A stretch of 64,000 nucleotides of DNA from Bythopirellula goksoeyrii (GCF_008065115.1 NZ_CP042913.1:6087257-6151256); one strand, 5' to 3'. Numbered from the stretch's first letter, positions 14,278 through 23,382 are shown. Notes: generated by a model from the sequence alone, not told the origin. Made by a program: numbers and translations.

Positions 14278-15012
14278 TCAGGAAGAAGGATTCTCCCCCT
14301 GTTCTTTGTTGCTAGATTTGCTGCCTTGATTCCTCAACCACTTGGTAACGTTCTCCAAGGCTTCTGGCGGCAGTTCTCGTCCAAGATACTGCCAGCCATG
14401 GAGGATAGCAATTTCTACGTCGGCGATGCGCCGTATGTCACCGTTAGTCATACGTGGAAGGGATTCGTAATCAACACCTAGCGACCTAGCTAATATTTGC
14501 AAGCCGCCGACGAATTCCTTTGCGCTGTTATCCGCTTGCTGCGGCTTGCCTCGCGGGTTTGACTTCGAGGAACAGTCTGCCTTCGCATTGCTTTTCCGAG
14601 CGAGTTCCTTCACCGTACGGCTTTTCGACGCGGAGGTTGTCTTCCGGACATTCGAAGTGGTCCGCTCATGCCGTGCCTGCTGCGGTGTAGCTTCTTGCTG
14701 AGCCAGCCACTCCGCGAGAGTAGATTGACGATAACGTACCCGCGTTCCAAGGCGAACACTCGGCAACTTGCCGTTCTTGGTTAGTGAGTGCACATGGCGT
14801 CGACTCACGCCTAATAGATCTGCAACTTCATCTCCGGTGTAGAGCTTGCATGTGTGATTGTCTACGGACGCGAAATCGCCTTGACGAGGGTTCGACCTCG
14901 AAGCACCGTTTTCGGCGAGAAATTCACGTATGGTTTGAGTAATAGTTGATCGAAGCATCGTCGCGATTGCTCGCGCGGCGGCCTCGATCTCTTTTCCGAT
15001 TGGGTCATCCAT
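14278..15012 (-). CDS. Excisionase-type HTH DNA-binding protein
   Basis: A 244-residue protein with a MerR/excisionase-type helix-turn-helix at about 58-103: YTGDEVADLLGVSRRHVHSL followed by a wing with RLGTRVRYRQSTLAEWL. The N-terminal 50 residues are helical, the region 105-165 is a basic Ser/Thr/Lys-rich linker, and the C-terminus holds a second small domain with GVDYESLPRMTNGDIRRI. Such proteins usually regulate genes of mobile elements. It overlaps the end of the upstream 70-codon gene. No integrase is adjacent, so it may be the relic of a second element. Confidence 0.7.
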   Translation of the reverse strand: MDDPIGKEIEAAARAIATMLRSTITQTIREFLAENGASRSNPRQGDFASVDNHTCKLYTGDEVADLLGVSRRHVHSLTKNGKLPSVRLGTRVRYRQSTLAEWLAQQEATPQQARHERTTSNVRKTTSASKSRTVKELARKSNAKADCSSKSNPRGKPQQADNSAKEFVGGLQILARSLGVDYESLPRMTNGDIRRIADVEIAILHGWQYLGRELPPEALENVTKWLRNQGSKSSNKEQGENPSS

Positions 15013-15217
15013 TGAGGCGCGCTAAACCTTGCTGAGTGCCATAATATTCGTTCTCACGCAATCGCATTTCATGCCCGGTTTCTTTAGGGGCAAACAGGAT
15101 ACGCATCCTAGACGAAGTAGCTACTCCTGGCATCACAACATAAGCATATTGAGTCAGATTAGAAAGAAGAGTATCCCTCTGCTCCAGCGAATTATCAGTG
15201 GTCGTGCCGAAGCTCAC
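15005..15217 (-). CDS. Small hypothetical protein before the HTH gene
   Basis: A 70-residue protein whose stop overlaps the start of the HTH gene by eight bases, which supports translation as a pair. No domain is recognised. Its upstream side borders the first copy of the 200-base repeat after only about 60 bases, so it may be a truncated remnant. Confidence 0.4.
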   Translation of the reverse strand: MSFGTTTDNSLEQRDTLLSNLTQYAYVVMPGVATSSRMRILFAPKETGHEMRLRENEYYGTQQGLARLNG

Positions 15218-15277
15218 CCGCTGAGCTTCTATTTTTTCATCGACAGTTGAACTAGGTATGAAATCAAGGTAACTAGA

Positions 15278-15490
15278 CGGAAAGGACAGGCATTTTTCGC
15301 TAGGCGTTTTCGCTTAGGGTAAGAACTCAGTGAGCCTTCAACCTGTTCTCTCGCGAGCAATTTTGGCAATTGAGACAGCCACGATTCGGAGAGCACTTGA
15401 TTTGCTGTCGCAGGCGCGATTGCCCCAAAGTCTTTTGCTTGATAAGTGTGGAACAATTGGCCAATTGCTTCGACTTCGATTGTGACAGTT
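15278..15490 (-). repeat. 200-bp interspersed repeat, copy 1
   Basis: First of four copies (others at 17144, 19682 and 20828), all in the same orientation. Shared core: GAGCCTTCAACCTGTTCTCT, GGCAATTGAGACAG, GATTCGGAGAGCACTTGATT, TGCTGTCGCAGG and CGACTTCGATTGTG on the plus strand. The middle has inverted ends GGCAATTGAG and CTCAATTGCC in copies 3 and 4. Read on the minus strand, copies 1 and 2 keep an open frame beginning MFHTYQ(A/P)KDFGAI, but copies 3 and 4 do not, so coding is doubtful. Confidence 0.8.
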
Positions 15491-15509
15491 CCTTTACCCT
15501 CCTTACGTT

Positions 15510-15600
15510 CCCCGGCCGCTACCGCGTCCGACCCTCCCAGAGGGAAGGTAATCTAAAACCACCCTCCCTCCGGGAGGGTCGGACGCGGTAGCGGCCGGGG
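15510..15600. repeat. 29-bp perfect inverted repeat
   Basis: The 29 bases at 15510-15538 are the exact reverse complement of 15572-15600, with a 33-base loop that itself contains ACCCTCCCTCCGGGAGGGT. A shorter relative with CGACCCTCCCGGAGGGAGGG follows repeat copy 2 at about 17350-17391. Confidence 0.85.
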
Positions 15601-15661
15601 AGGGGTTTAGGGTATTCTTCCAAGAGTATCGATCAGAATCTTTGGGCATCGCAAGAATGGT

Positions 15662-15749
15662 TTTTAACGCAGAGAACGCAGAGGCACAGAGGAAAGAATG
15701 AGAATCCTCTCTCATATCTTCTCTGCGACTCGGCGCCTCTGCGTTAAAA
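15662..15749. repeat. GCAGAG palindromic repeat, copy 2
   Basis: Begins TTTTTAACGCAGAG and ends CTCTGCGTTAAAATC, an inverted pair around about 60 bases that contain further GCAGAG/CTCTGCG motifs. Same family as 11901, 48378 and 51702. Confidence 0.7.
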
Positions 15750-15774
15750 TCTTTTTTGGAGTGAGTCACAAACC

Positions 15775-16139
15775 ATGAAAAGCACCAGCCACCACGATGA
15801 ACGAATTGCAAAAATGACCTTCGCGTCGGTCTATCCTCACTATCTCGCCAAGGTTGAGAAGAAGGGCCGCACCCGAGAAGAACTCCATCAGGTGATCGAG
15901 TGGCTCACGGGTTTTGGTGAGGCAAAACTGAAAAATTGATTGAGAAGCAGGTGACTTTTGAGCAATTCTTCAAACAGGCAAAATTGAACCCCCATGCGCA
16001 CCTCATCACTGGGGTCATCTGTGGTTACCGAGTGGAAGAGATTGAGAATCCACTCACGCAGCAGGTCCGCTACCTGGACAAGCTCGTGGACGAGTTAGCC
16101 AAGGGTCGCAAGATGGAAAAAATATTGCGTACCGAGTGA
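15775..16139 (+). pseudogene. DUF2200 protein, split by a frameshift
   Basis: Two adjacent frames together give one complete DUF2200 protein of about 120 residues. The first, from the ATG at 15775, reads HDERIAKMTFASVYPHYLAK through EELHQVIEWLTGF and stops at 15937-15939. The second continues from 15936 with [20 protein letters not shown] and ends [18 protein letters not shown]. One base is missing in the AAAAA run at 15931-15935. Both halves are well conserved, so the lesion is recent or a sequencing error. The function of the family is unknown. From 16140 to 16303 no gene is seen. Confidence 0.85.
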
Positions 16140-16303
16140 CGGAAGATGAAAGTCCCCTATGCAAGGGCTGCCATGGGCGTTTCTGCTGGTTTAGTAGCTC
16201 TGGGAAGGGCAATTGCGTCAGTCCTGTGAGGGGCATCATAAGATGTGTGTCTCGCGAGTCTCAGTTCTCGCTTCGCATCGTGGGTTCAAGATGCTTTGCA
16301 ACC

Positions 16304-16726
16304 TCAATCGTCATCCCATGGATTGATGAGGAGGACGCCAGTTGACTCGAAATGAGCGACGTTGCGCGTCATCAAATGGAGTCCGTGCCGCAGTGCGGTC
16401 GCGGCGATCAGGCCGTCCACTGCAGGGAGGGGCTTGCCTTTCTTTTCGGCCTTGGCGGTAATCTCCCCCCAGATCAGGGCCGTCTCTCGATCGACAGTCA
16501 GGATGCGGGGTTGCGCGGAGCGTGCAAGTTGGTTTAACCAGTCTGCGAGCGCACGCTTCCTGGCACTCGTCTTCAGCCTATCGATCCCCTTCTTAAGCTC
16601 ACCGAGTGTGAGCACACTGAGAAAGATGTTTTCGTCGGCAAACGTTTCAAATCGCTTGCGAACCTGAGGGTTTCCCTGCCGTCGTTGCACTTCTGACAGG
16701 ACACAGGTATCGACAAGGGCTCTCAA
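16304..16726 (-). CDS. vapC: VapC-type PIN-domain toxin
   Basis: A 140-residue PIN-domain ribonuclease, full length for the family. Expected acidic site residues are present: Asp-6 in LVDTCVLSE, Glu-43 in LGELKKG, Asp-104 in AVDGLIAATA and Asn-122 in TRNVAHF. Such toxins cut RNA, often tRNA, when freed from the antitoxin. It overlaps the antitoxin gene by four bases (ATGA-type), giving the usual antitoxin-first operon. A palindromic operator stands before the pair. Confidence 0.88.
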   Translation of the reverse strand: MRALVDTCVLSEVQRRQGNPQVRKRFETFADENIFLSVLTLGELKKGIDRLKTSARKRALADWLNQLARSAQPRILTVDRETALIWGEITAKAEKKGKPLPAVDGLIAATALRHGLHLMTRNVAHFESTGVLLINPWDDD

Positions 16727-16968
16727 AGCTCAATCTCCCTACCGGGCGACTGATCTCGCTCTAGTTTGACACCTTCGAGGCTCGGGCCGTGCAAGATGAG
16801 TTGTTTGAGGCTCGGAGTTTTTCCCTTCAGACGTTGGTATTCGTCGCCATCGAGTACAACGTACTGACGGTTGCGGCGCGTGATGATCTGGGGCTGCTGC
16901 TGAGCCAAATTGAGCACCTCGCTAAGCTTGCTCTTGGCGTCGGCAATGCTCCAATGGGATAGGGACAT
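16723..16968 (-). CDS. Phd/YefM-type antitoxin
   Basis: An 81-residue protein with the Phd/YefM DNA-binding start SHWSIADAKSKLSEVLNLA and the later ITRRNRQYVVLDGDEYQRL. The C-terminal part (after about 55) should bind and block the toxin. AGGAGAG lies eight bases before the ATG. The family represses its own operon by binding palindromes, and one lies directly upstream at 16979. Confidence 0.88.
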   Translation of the reverse strand: MSLSHWSIADAKSKLSEVLNLAQQQPQIITRRNRQYVVLDGDEYQRLKGKTPSLKQLILHGPSLEGVKLERDQSPGREIEL

Positions 16969-16978
16969 GGAACTCTCC

Positions 16979-16999
16979 TTGACTAGTTAAACTAGTCAA
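16979..16999 (-). promoter_or_regulatory. Palindromic operator of the toxin-antitoxin operon
   Basis: TTGACTAGTT, one central base, then the exact reverse complement AACTAGTCAA. It ends 11 bases before the antitoxin start codon, where Phd-type antitoxins bind, and overlaps the ribosome binding side of the leader. Confidence 0.7.
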
Positions 17000-17143
17000 A
17001 TTATGGCTTATGTCGAGAAAGAAGTCAAGAAGACATTTTGCTTTCGAGGGGGCCTCGACGCGGCTTTTATAGTAAATTCTCACCTGCAGCAGCCTCTCTT
17101 TGGTAGCGACCGTGGAGGGATTCTAGGACCATCGGTACTGGGG

Positions 17144-17343
17144 CGGAAAGAACACGCATTTTTCTCTTAGGGTAAGATCTCAGTGAGTCTTCAACCTGTT
17201 CTCTGGCAAGCATTTTAGGCAATTGAGACAGTCTCGATTCGGAGAGCACTTGATTTGCTGTCGCAGGCTCGATTGCCCCAAAGTCTTTTGGTTGATAAGT
17301 GTGGAACAATTGTCCAAGTACTTTGACTTCGATTGTGCCAGTT
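17144..17343 (-). repeat. 200-bp interspersed repeat, copy 2
   Basis: Same core and order as copy 1, about nine in ten bases alike by eye in the central 130 bases. On the minus strand it keeps an open frame (MFHTYQPKDFGAIEP...). It lies between the VapBC operon and the dockerin gene and is followed by the GGGAGGGT-type palindrome. Confidence 0.8.
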
Positions 17344-17405
17344 CCATTGCCCTCCCCGGCCCTGAGAGGCCGACCCTCCCGGAGGGAGGGTATTGAGTTA
17401 GACTC

Positions 17406-19523
17406 TTAATCTGAAAATGCCCTGGTGAAAACAGCTGAAAGCAATGCAGTTGTCGCTTCGTCCTCGCTGCTTTCTTCCGGAGCATCGTTATGGGTGGCCG
17501 AGAAATGGCGCACTTCTCTCGGGAGGGATTCGTAGCGGTCGAAGACAGCGTCGCGCGGCTCTTCAATCCTTAGCGACTCGTCGCGCCACAAGCTTTCAAC
17601 TTCTGTGACTTCTTCGAACATGTCCAGGCTCAGTGCCGCATCGACCGTACTGACTTTTGCAGAAGTCTCAGCTTCTTCTGAAGCAACGGCGGCGGTTTGC
17701 GGAGGAAGGATAATTGTCTCGCCGTAGCTCAATTGCCAGGCAGCCAGGTCGCTCAGATCGGCGTCGCCGTCGTGGTCGCTGTCTCCCCCGGCTGCAGCAG
17801 CACCGCTTTGGCCAAACGCGCGTTGCCAATTCAGGAAGTCTCTGCCGTCAACCCGCAAGTCGTTGTTGAAATCCGCCGAGGGTGGGGCTTGGGCTTCGTA
17901 GCTGCCGATGTCGATCCGCGGCGTGGGTGTAACCCCTGAAAGGACTCCAATGGCCACTCGGGTGAAAGGATCGCCACGCTGATCGAACTCATTCGCGTCG
18001 AAGAGAATCGACGGGTCACCCGCATCAATCGCCGGACTATCTGGCAACAGGGCGTGTGTTTTCGTTGGGCCGCCGTTGTTAGCTAGTGGGCCGAGTAATG
18101 CGTCGATGGGATTTACCTGTGTCCCGATTCGATTTCCATTCATGTCATGGGTAATGCCGGTAAGGGCTTTGCCATCCCCAATCAGGTTAAAGGATCCGTT
18201 TACATAAGCATGAATATCACCGAAATTGGAGTCATTCTGCGCCACGATCGAATGATGAAGCTGTACCGCCTGTGCACTGAACGTGTGGATTCCTCCGCCA
18301 CTATTGGCTGAATTGCCGGTGATGGTGCTATGGCTAATGCTCAGTGCAACGTCGCCTCTGCTGTAAATTCCCCCGCCGTTTCCGATACCTCCCGAATCTG
18401 CATCATTGTTGCTAATCGTGCTGCCAGTGATCGTGACCATGCCGTTGTCGTTGGCAATGCCTCCGCCGGAGCTGGCATGATTCTCGGCAATCGTCGTTCG
18501 CAGGAGCGTCAACGAGCTGACGTTCGGATTGCGACTAAATTGGTTGATCCCGCCTCCGCTACCGTCAGCTCGATTCCCGATGATTGAGCTATCGGTGATC
18601 GTTGCCTGGCCTCGATTGGTGAGCCCGCCACCGTTGCTGGCGTGATTTTCACTGAGGGTACTGCTCAAGATATTCAGGGTCGCGGCTTCGCCATTGAAGA
18701 TACCACTTCCTTCAGTATGGTTGGTAATATTCGTGTTCGTGATCGATGCCAGACCATAATTAAAAACTCCCCAACTCGTGTTTCCACTGACGGTACTGTC
18801 AATGATCGACACAGAGCCAAGAGCCATGCCTGCGGCATCCGATGTTTCGTTCGCGATCCCTCCACCTTCTCCTCCAACATTGCCGGTGATGGTGCTGTTG
18901 GTGATCGTCAGCGAGCCCTTCTCGTTAAAAAGGGCACCGCCGTAGCTCGGGGAAGCATTGCCTAAGAGTGAGCAGTCCGCAACGGTCAGGTGCTCGCGAT
19001 TAGAAATCGCTCCTCCGGAGTCATCACGGTAATCCGTTCCATACTCCAAGTCACCGCCGGTCAGGGTGACACCGGATATCTGAACAGTAATCCAAGTCGC
19101 GTCATTTCCATCGTCGACCTGCAGAACACGAGACCCATCCTGCGTGTTGAAAGTCTGATCGCGGCCGTTACCAGCACTTATCGTGAGCAGTTGTGGACCG
19201 TCGCCGGTGATGGATAACTCGGAGGTGATTGCAAGTTCGCCATCTTTGAGCAAAATAATTTCAGGCCCGTCGTGGCCGAAATCGAACCGGATATCATCAG
19301 CAACGTCGTTGCTCACAAAGCCATCGATGACCGTGCCAGGGTTGTTGGCGATCTCGATCGCCTCACGCAAGCTGAGCTGTCCGTCACCTGCGAGGTTGGC
19401 CAGCGAGTCGTCGAGATTATTCTGGACTGTCAAGACAGCCAGCATCCGGCGGTCTTCGAGCGATTCGATGTGAAGAAGGAGATCGTTTGAAGTGGGCCGC
19501 GAGAACATTCTTTCATGTTTCAT
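17406..19523 (-). CDS. Secreted right-handed beta-helix protein with dockerin
   Basis: A 705-residue exported protein. The N-terminus carries the planctomycete secretion motif SLEDRRMLA at 21-29. The opening [12 protein letters not shown] and the later [20 protein letters not shown] mark a choice-of-anchor Q domain, and the body from about 60 to 480 is made of short repeats of the type [12 protein letters not shown] that form a parallel beta-helix. At about 548-610 there is a dockerin type I domain with two calcium loops, [17 protein letters not shown] and [17 protein letters not shown]. The last 95 residues are acidic and unassigned. Probably located on the cell surface; its substrate is unknown. 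It is flanked by copies 2 and 3 of the 200-base repeat. Confidence 0.88.
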   Translation of the reverse strand: MKHERMFSRPTSNDLLLHIESLEDRRMLAVLTVQNNLDDSLANLAGDGQLSLREAIEIANNPGTVIDGFVSNDVADDIRFDFGHDGPEIILLKDGELAITSELSITGDGPQLLTISAGNGRDQTFNTQDGSRVLQVDDGNDATWITVQISGVTLTGGDLEYGTDYRDDSGGAISNREHLTVADCSLLGNASPSYGGALFNEKGSLTITNSTITGNVGGEGGGIANETSDAAGMALGSVSIIDSTVSGNTSWGVFNYGLASITNTNITNHTEGSGIFNGEAATLNILSSTLSENHASNGGGLTNRGQATITDSSIIGNRADGSGGGINQFSRNPNVSSLTLLRTTIAENHASSGGGIANDNGMVTITGSTISNNDADSGGIGNGGGIYSRGDVALSISHSTITGNSANSGGGIHTFSAQAVQLHHSIVAQNDSNFGDIHAYVNGSFNLIGDGKALTGITHDMNGNRIGTQVNPIDALLGPLANNGGPTKTHALLPDSPAIDAGDPSILFDANEFDQRGDPFTRVAIGVLSGVTPTPRIDIGSYEAQAPPSADFNNDLRVDGRDFLNWQRAFGQSGAAAAGGDSDHDGDADLSDLAAWQLSYGETIILPPQTAAVASEEAETSAKVSTVDAALSLDMFEEVTEVESLWRDESLRIEEPRDAVFDRYESLPREVRHFSATHNDAPEESSEDEATTALLSAVFTRAFSD

Positions 19524-19681
19524 TTGATGTGCTTGCAGTCAATTGCTATTGAATTGGAAGCACGACGCATCGGAGGCACTAGTCGAGAGGAGAAGCCTTG
19601 AGAGCCATTATAGTGTGATCTCGGACTATTGCAAAAAGAAGATTGTCGCGATTGAAGGAGACGGGAAGATACTAAGCATGC

Positions 19682-19851
19682 TTCGCTTGGGCTAAAAATC
19701 TCAGCGAGCCTTCAACCTATTTTTTCGCAAGCATATTGGGCAATTGAGACAGCCACGATTCGGAGAGCACTTGATTTGCTGTCGCAGGCTCAATTGCCCC
19801 AAAGTCTTTTGGAACCTTTGTCCAAGTGCTTCGACTTCGATTGTGCCAGTG
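19682..19851 (-). repeat. 200-bp interspersed repeat, copy 3
   Basis: Carries the core GGCAATTGAGACAG ... TGCTGTCGCAGG CTCAATTGCC but lacks the TTGATAAGTGTGG segment present in copies 1 and 2, which breaks the minus-strand frame. It stands before the dockerin gene and after the PEP-CTERM gene. The rest of 19524-19983 holds no gene. Confidence 0.8.
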
Positions 19852-19983
19852 CAATTTGTTTCAATAATGGTTCGTTTGAAACTGATGGTAGTTTCTTCGA
19901 GTGCCTGCGTGGATGATTCTCAGAGATAAAGCGACTAGCTATAACTTCTTGGCTTGGGCGAGCGGGAAGCACTACTGAGCAAG

Positions 19984-20640
19984 TCAACAGTCGCACCCGG
20001 CGGGGGGACGCTGGGAAAAGAATATCATTCCAAAGAGCACCAGCATTACCCCTGCTTTCGGTTCGGGAATCAAGCGAAGTGTGATCAGACCCGTGGCGGA
20101 GTCTGTACTTTCACCGTCTGGATTTGGGGAGGCGTATATCTCTGCGAAGAGCTGATAACTTCCCGCCGACAGAAACGCACCGTCGATTAAATCTACAGGC
20201 AAACTATCAGACACTCGCGTGAGGATAACTCCCACGGTCGGCTCAGGAATAAAGAGTGTGGAATCAATGTTCGTACTAAAGCTAATGGCCGCGGAAGCCG
20301 AAACACTGGCAGAATAACTCGATCCAGGTCGTGTAAACGCCGTTGCCAGTGCGTCCAGTTGAACTCCCAGCGTGGGGCCCAAGGGACTTTGATAGAAATC
20401 GGCAGACACGACGCCTGATGCAAGATAATCTTCCCCAATACCAACACTAAAAGACGCAATAGCGTTGTAAAAACCAAACTCCGTTTCCGAGAACGAGTCC
20501 ATATCCTCGCCAGCAACCGCCTCACTTTCCAAAAGCACCGAATCGATGGCAACGCCACCGCTGGCAGTGGGAGGCGTTGCAATGGTCAGGACTATCACAC
20601 TAACGAAGACAAGCAAGATGCGGCGCAAAATGCGAATCAT
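19984..20640 (-). CDS. PEP-CTERM-like secreted protein
   Basis: A 218-residue protein with an N-terminal signal peptide (RRILLVFVSVIVLTIATPP) and, at 192-205, PEPKAGVMLVLFGM, which has the form of a PEP-CTERM sorting signal cleaved by an exosortase. The body is a beta-rich, serine-rich domain without a named family. The usual arginine cluster after the hydrophobic stretch is weak (SQRPPAGCDC), so the sorting signal is atypical or has drifted. It is flanked by copies 3 and 4 of the 200-base repeat. Confidence 0.75.
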   Translation of the reverse strand: MIRILRRILLVFVSVIVLTIATPPTASGGVAIDSVLLESEAVAGEDMDSFSETEFGFYNAIASFSVGIGEDYLASGVVSADFYQSPLGPTLGVQLDALATAFTRPGSSYSASVSASAAISFSTNIDSTLFIPEPTVGVILTRVSDSLPVDLIDGAFLSAGSYQLFAEIYASPNPDGESTDSATGLITLRLIPEPKAGVMLVLFGMIFFSQRPPAGCDC

Positions 20641-20827
20641 GGTACTTTCTCCAGTGGCGGACTACGCTGAGGGACCCCGGGGAACGACGCATCATTATTT
20701 GCAGGCGGCTGCTGGGAATCGCTGGACATCCGATGAAACCATCCATACGGGCGAGACTCGATTCTAATGGTGGGCTGAGGGGGAAGCAAGGAATTTTTGG
20801 ATGGTGCGTGGCCGAAGACGGAAAGGA

Positions 20828-21027
20828 CGGAAAGGACAGGCATTTTTCGCTAAGGCTAAGAACTCCGTGAGCCTTCAACCTGTTCTCTCGCAAGCATATT
20901 GGGCAATTGAGACAGCCACCGATTCGGAGAGCACTTGATTTGCTGTCGCAGGCTCAATTGCCGTAAAGGCCTGTTGGTAATTCAGTGCGGAGCCTTTCGC
21001 CAAGTGCTTCGCCTTCGATTGTGCTTG
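20828..21027 (-). repeat. 200-bp interspersed repeat, copy 4
   Basis: Starts GAAAGGACAGGCATTTTTCG like copy 1 and has the inverted core ends GGCAATTGAG (20902-20911) and CTCAATTGCC (20953-20962). The segment after the core has been replaced. Its end lies three bases from the stop codon of the TraG-like gene. The rest of 20641-20827 shows only a GGAAAGGAC repeat. Confidence 0.8.
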
Positions 21028-21030
21028 TCC

Positions 21031-22986
21031 CTAAAATAGCGCGGACCCTGATTCCGATGGGGGCGGAACGTCTTCAGTGGATTCTTCGGCCCGCTTGCGC
21101 TTCTTCGCTTCTTGATCCTTCTTCTTCACACGAGTGTAGTCGAGGTAGTGCAAATTGGCTTGAATGTTATCCGTATTGCTGTAGACATAGCTCAAGAAAA
21201 ACTCCGTGATCGTTGCTTTGCGAGCCTTCAGCTCTTCCGCCAAGCGCAGGACCATAGGCAACTTATTCGCATTATCCTCCTCAAATGCCTTCCACCATTT
21301 TCTGGCGGAACCCGTTGTGTTGTCCCAGTCGATCGTTTTCCTAACTTCTTCCAGTGTGACTCGGATTCGCTGCTCACTCCAGTTGCTGACATCCATGAAA
21401 CTTTTCTCTTCCGTGTCGCCTGAGTTAGCAGCCGGCTTCACCTGTTTGAACCTAGGCATAGGCAACTGCCTAGTCCGTAATCGTTCATGACCCGTGATTG
21501 CTCGGGTAGTGCGCAGGAGGGCAGCAATCGGGCGCAGCTCATAGGATTTCTGCAAATAGGCCTGAAATGAGAGCGATCCAAACATCAATGTGGCAGGTCG
21601 ACCAAAGAGAGGGTGCGAGTAGTTTGGAGAGCGAATCGACGCCGAAGATGTTAGCGGTCGAGTGCAGAATGAGGAATTCTCTCCTTCGTAGCAAGGAAGC
21701 GAAACCATTTGTTCCCCACTCGCGTGGGAAAAGTAGTCGGCATCGCAAGCCGGGCCACCCGGGAGAACGATCTTGTTGGAAAAATTGTCCATCAGCGCCC
21801 GACAACTGGGACCGTACGCAAGTTCCAGCGAAGAGATAGTCTGCACACCTGCTACGATCCCGATTCCGCGGGAACGCATGGTCATCAACCGTTCCGGCGA
21901 AAGCAGATACCCCAAGGAGGGCATGTCGTCGTAGAAGATCGTAGCATCCACCTTTCGATTCGCCGACCGCTCGGCCGTGTTGATGAGTTCGTCCGTCACA
22001 CTGAGCGCCAACATCTGGTACAGCACCCGCTGGGTTTCGAGACTCGTTTCCGGCATTTCGATAAGCAGACAGACGGGTTCCTTGAAGAGTCGATCCAATT
22101 TCAAATCGTCTCGCGACATCACTCGCATCGCGCTTTCAGAGAGAAACGAACTCAGGGCCCCGATAATCGACGCCAACACCGTCTCAGCATTGCCGGAACT
22201 GCCGGTCAGAAAATTCGCCAGTTGTCGAGAACTTGGATTTTGGTGTCCGCGCAGCTCACTTAGCAATTCTTGGAAGGAAAGTGAAAAAAGGTTGAACATG
22301 GCAGGAAAAGAACGGTACCCAGCATCCCAGGCCCCTTTGAGCGCCGTCTTGATCCACTGGGTCCAGAACTCGGAATCTCGGGAATGGGGGTTCTTTACCG
22401 AGTCGGCAAAGCGGCTGATCCGCGCGAATGCCTCGTTTTTGTCTTTGGTAGCAAGGGGATTCCAACCCACGCTTCGCCAGGAATTATTGAGATTTATCAC
22501 CACCAGCTGCTTGTTGGTCTGCCGACACAGCTGGGCGATGGGGCCATAATCCGATGACTTTAAGGAGAACGTGATCACACTCTGGTGCGGGTCAGAAATC
22601 GCGGAATACCGCAACGGGTCGATTACCTGCGTATTCTTGCCCGCACCGGTGACCCCCAAGACCATCGTATGCGTTGCCCGCTCCTGCGTTTGTAACACGA
22701 GGTCTACTCCATAGATCGGCTCGCGGGAGAGGGGGTCACGGGGCTGGGTATTCAGAAGGGGAATCGTAGCAGGGAGCAGAATAGCACCAGGTTCTGCTGG
22801 GGAGGTATAAGCCGAAATATCGGCCGGCGTAGGGTGTCGGGTTCCCGAAATATAGCCGCAATAGTCCTCCGGAGGGACCTCCGACCGTGATTGGGACCGC
22901 ATCACATGCGGGTCCGTGGGGTCGAAAACAAATTCGTCGTTGGAATCCTCTTGTTCACAATTCGGCTCATTACTAAACAGGGTCAT
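21031..22986 (-). CDS. TraG/VirD4-like ATPase, orphan
   Basis: A 651-residue protein of the type IV coupling family. The P-loop reads GVTGAGKN at about 111-118, with asparagine where threonine or serine normally binds the magnesium ion, though a threonine follows directly. The Walker B position has FYDDMPSLG (353-354), DD and not DE. MRSRGIGIVAGVQTISSLE matches the sensor region. It has no hydrophobic N-terminus, unlike the coupling protein at 6390. The ATG at 22986 is chosen over a TTG at 23016. No relaxase or secretion gene adjoins it, so it may be the remnant of a second element or an adapted cytosolic ATPase. Confidence 0.75.
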   Translation of the reverse strand: MTLFSNEPNCEQEDSNDEFVFDPTDPHVMRSQSRSEVPPEDYCGYISGTRHPTPADISAYTSPAEPGAILLPATIPLLNTQPRDPLSREPIYGVDLVLQTQERATHTMVLGVTGAGKNTQVIDPLRYSAISDPHQSVITFSLKSSDYGPIAQLCRQTNKQLVVINLNNSWRSVGWNPLATKDKNEAFARISRFADSVKNPHSRDSEFWTQWIKTALKGAWDAGYRSFPAMFNLFSLSFQELLSELRGHQNPSSRQLANFLTGSSGNAETVLASIIGALSSFLSESAMRVMSRDDLKLDRLFKEPVCLLIEMPETSLETQRVLYQMLALSVTDELINTAERSANRKVDATIFYDDMPSLGYLLSPERLMTMRSRGIGIVAGVQTISSLELAYGPSCRALMDNFSNKIVLPGGPACDADYFSHASGEQMVSLPCYEGENSSFCTRPLTSSASIRSPNYSHPLFGRPATLMFGSLSFQAYLQKSYELRPIAALLRTTRAITGHERLRTRQLPMPRFKQVKPAANSGDTEEKSFMDVSNWSEQRIRVTLEEVRKTIDWDNTTGSARKWWKAFEEDNANKLPMVLRLAEELKARKATITEFFLSYVYSNTDNIQANLHYLDYTRVKKKDQEAKKRKRAEESTEDVPPPSESGSALF

Positions 22987-23382
22987 TGTAGTCTCGGCTT
23001 TCCATAAAGAAGACAAAAAGTTGAGTGAACATGCAGCCGTACCACGACTGCGAACTCAATGAAGACAGCTCCGTCCGCCACTGATGCGTGTCACAAAAGG
23101 ACACCGCCCTGATAAAAATCAGGAAGTGGCCATAGAAATTCTCCCCTATCACCTACCATGGAGCGAGGATGAGATTTTTGCAAGCAAATAGTTTTTTGAA
23201 ATCCAAAAGTTTTTTGAGTTCAAAAATTGCTGCGAGAAAAACAGAACTCTGGCCGAATTCTGCGGCGGTGATCGAAGTATCTAGAATTTCGATCCTCGCA
23301 GCGACAGGATCGGTCCCTTGAATATTGTCGACTGAGGCAACTCGTGTGGAGAACGTGTGGATTGGTTGTTGGTGGAAGGTGA
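22987..23382. other. Intergenic stretch between divergently used blocks
   Basis: No gene is supported. It contains an AT-rich patch with repeated AAAAGTTTTTTGA near 23190-23225. Open frames here on either strand have no recognisable content. Confidence 0.4.

Noticed and set aside
15229-15456. Reading frame MFHTYQ... in repeat copies 1 and 2 as a real gene
   Set aside because: Copies 3 and 4 of the same repeat break the frame by deletion or replacement, and no codon-level conservation is evident, so a non-coding repeat is simpler.
15931-15940. Programmed frameshift in the DUF2200 gene
   Set aside because: AAAAATTGA is not a canonical slippery heptamer and the family is not known to use recoding; a mutation or read error is more likely.
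15278-21027. CRISPR array from repeated sequence
   Set aside because: The repeats are about 200 bases and lie kilobases apart with genes between them; there are no cas genes.
15278-21027. Classical integron with attC sites
   Set aside because: No IntI-type integrase in the window and no GTTRRRY/RYYYAAC core pairs in the repeats. The cassette-like layout is kept as a hypothesis only.
21709-22263. 184-codon plus-strand frame
   Set aside because: Antisense to the TraG-like ATPase; its composition is that of a shadow frame.
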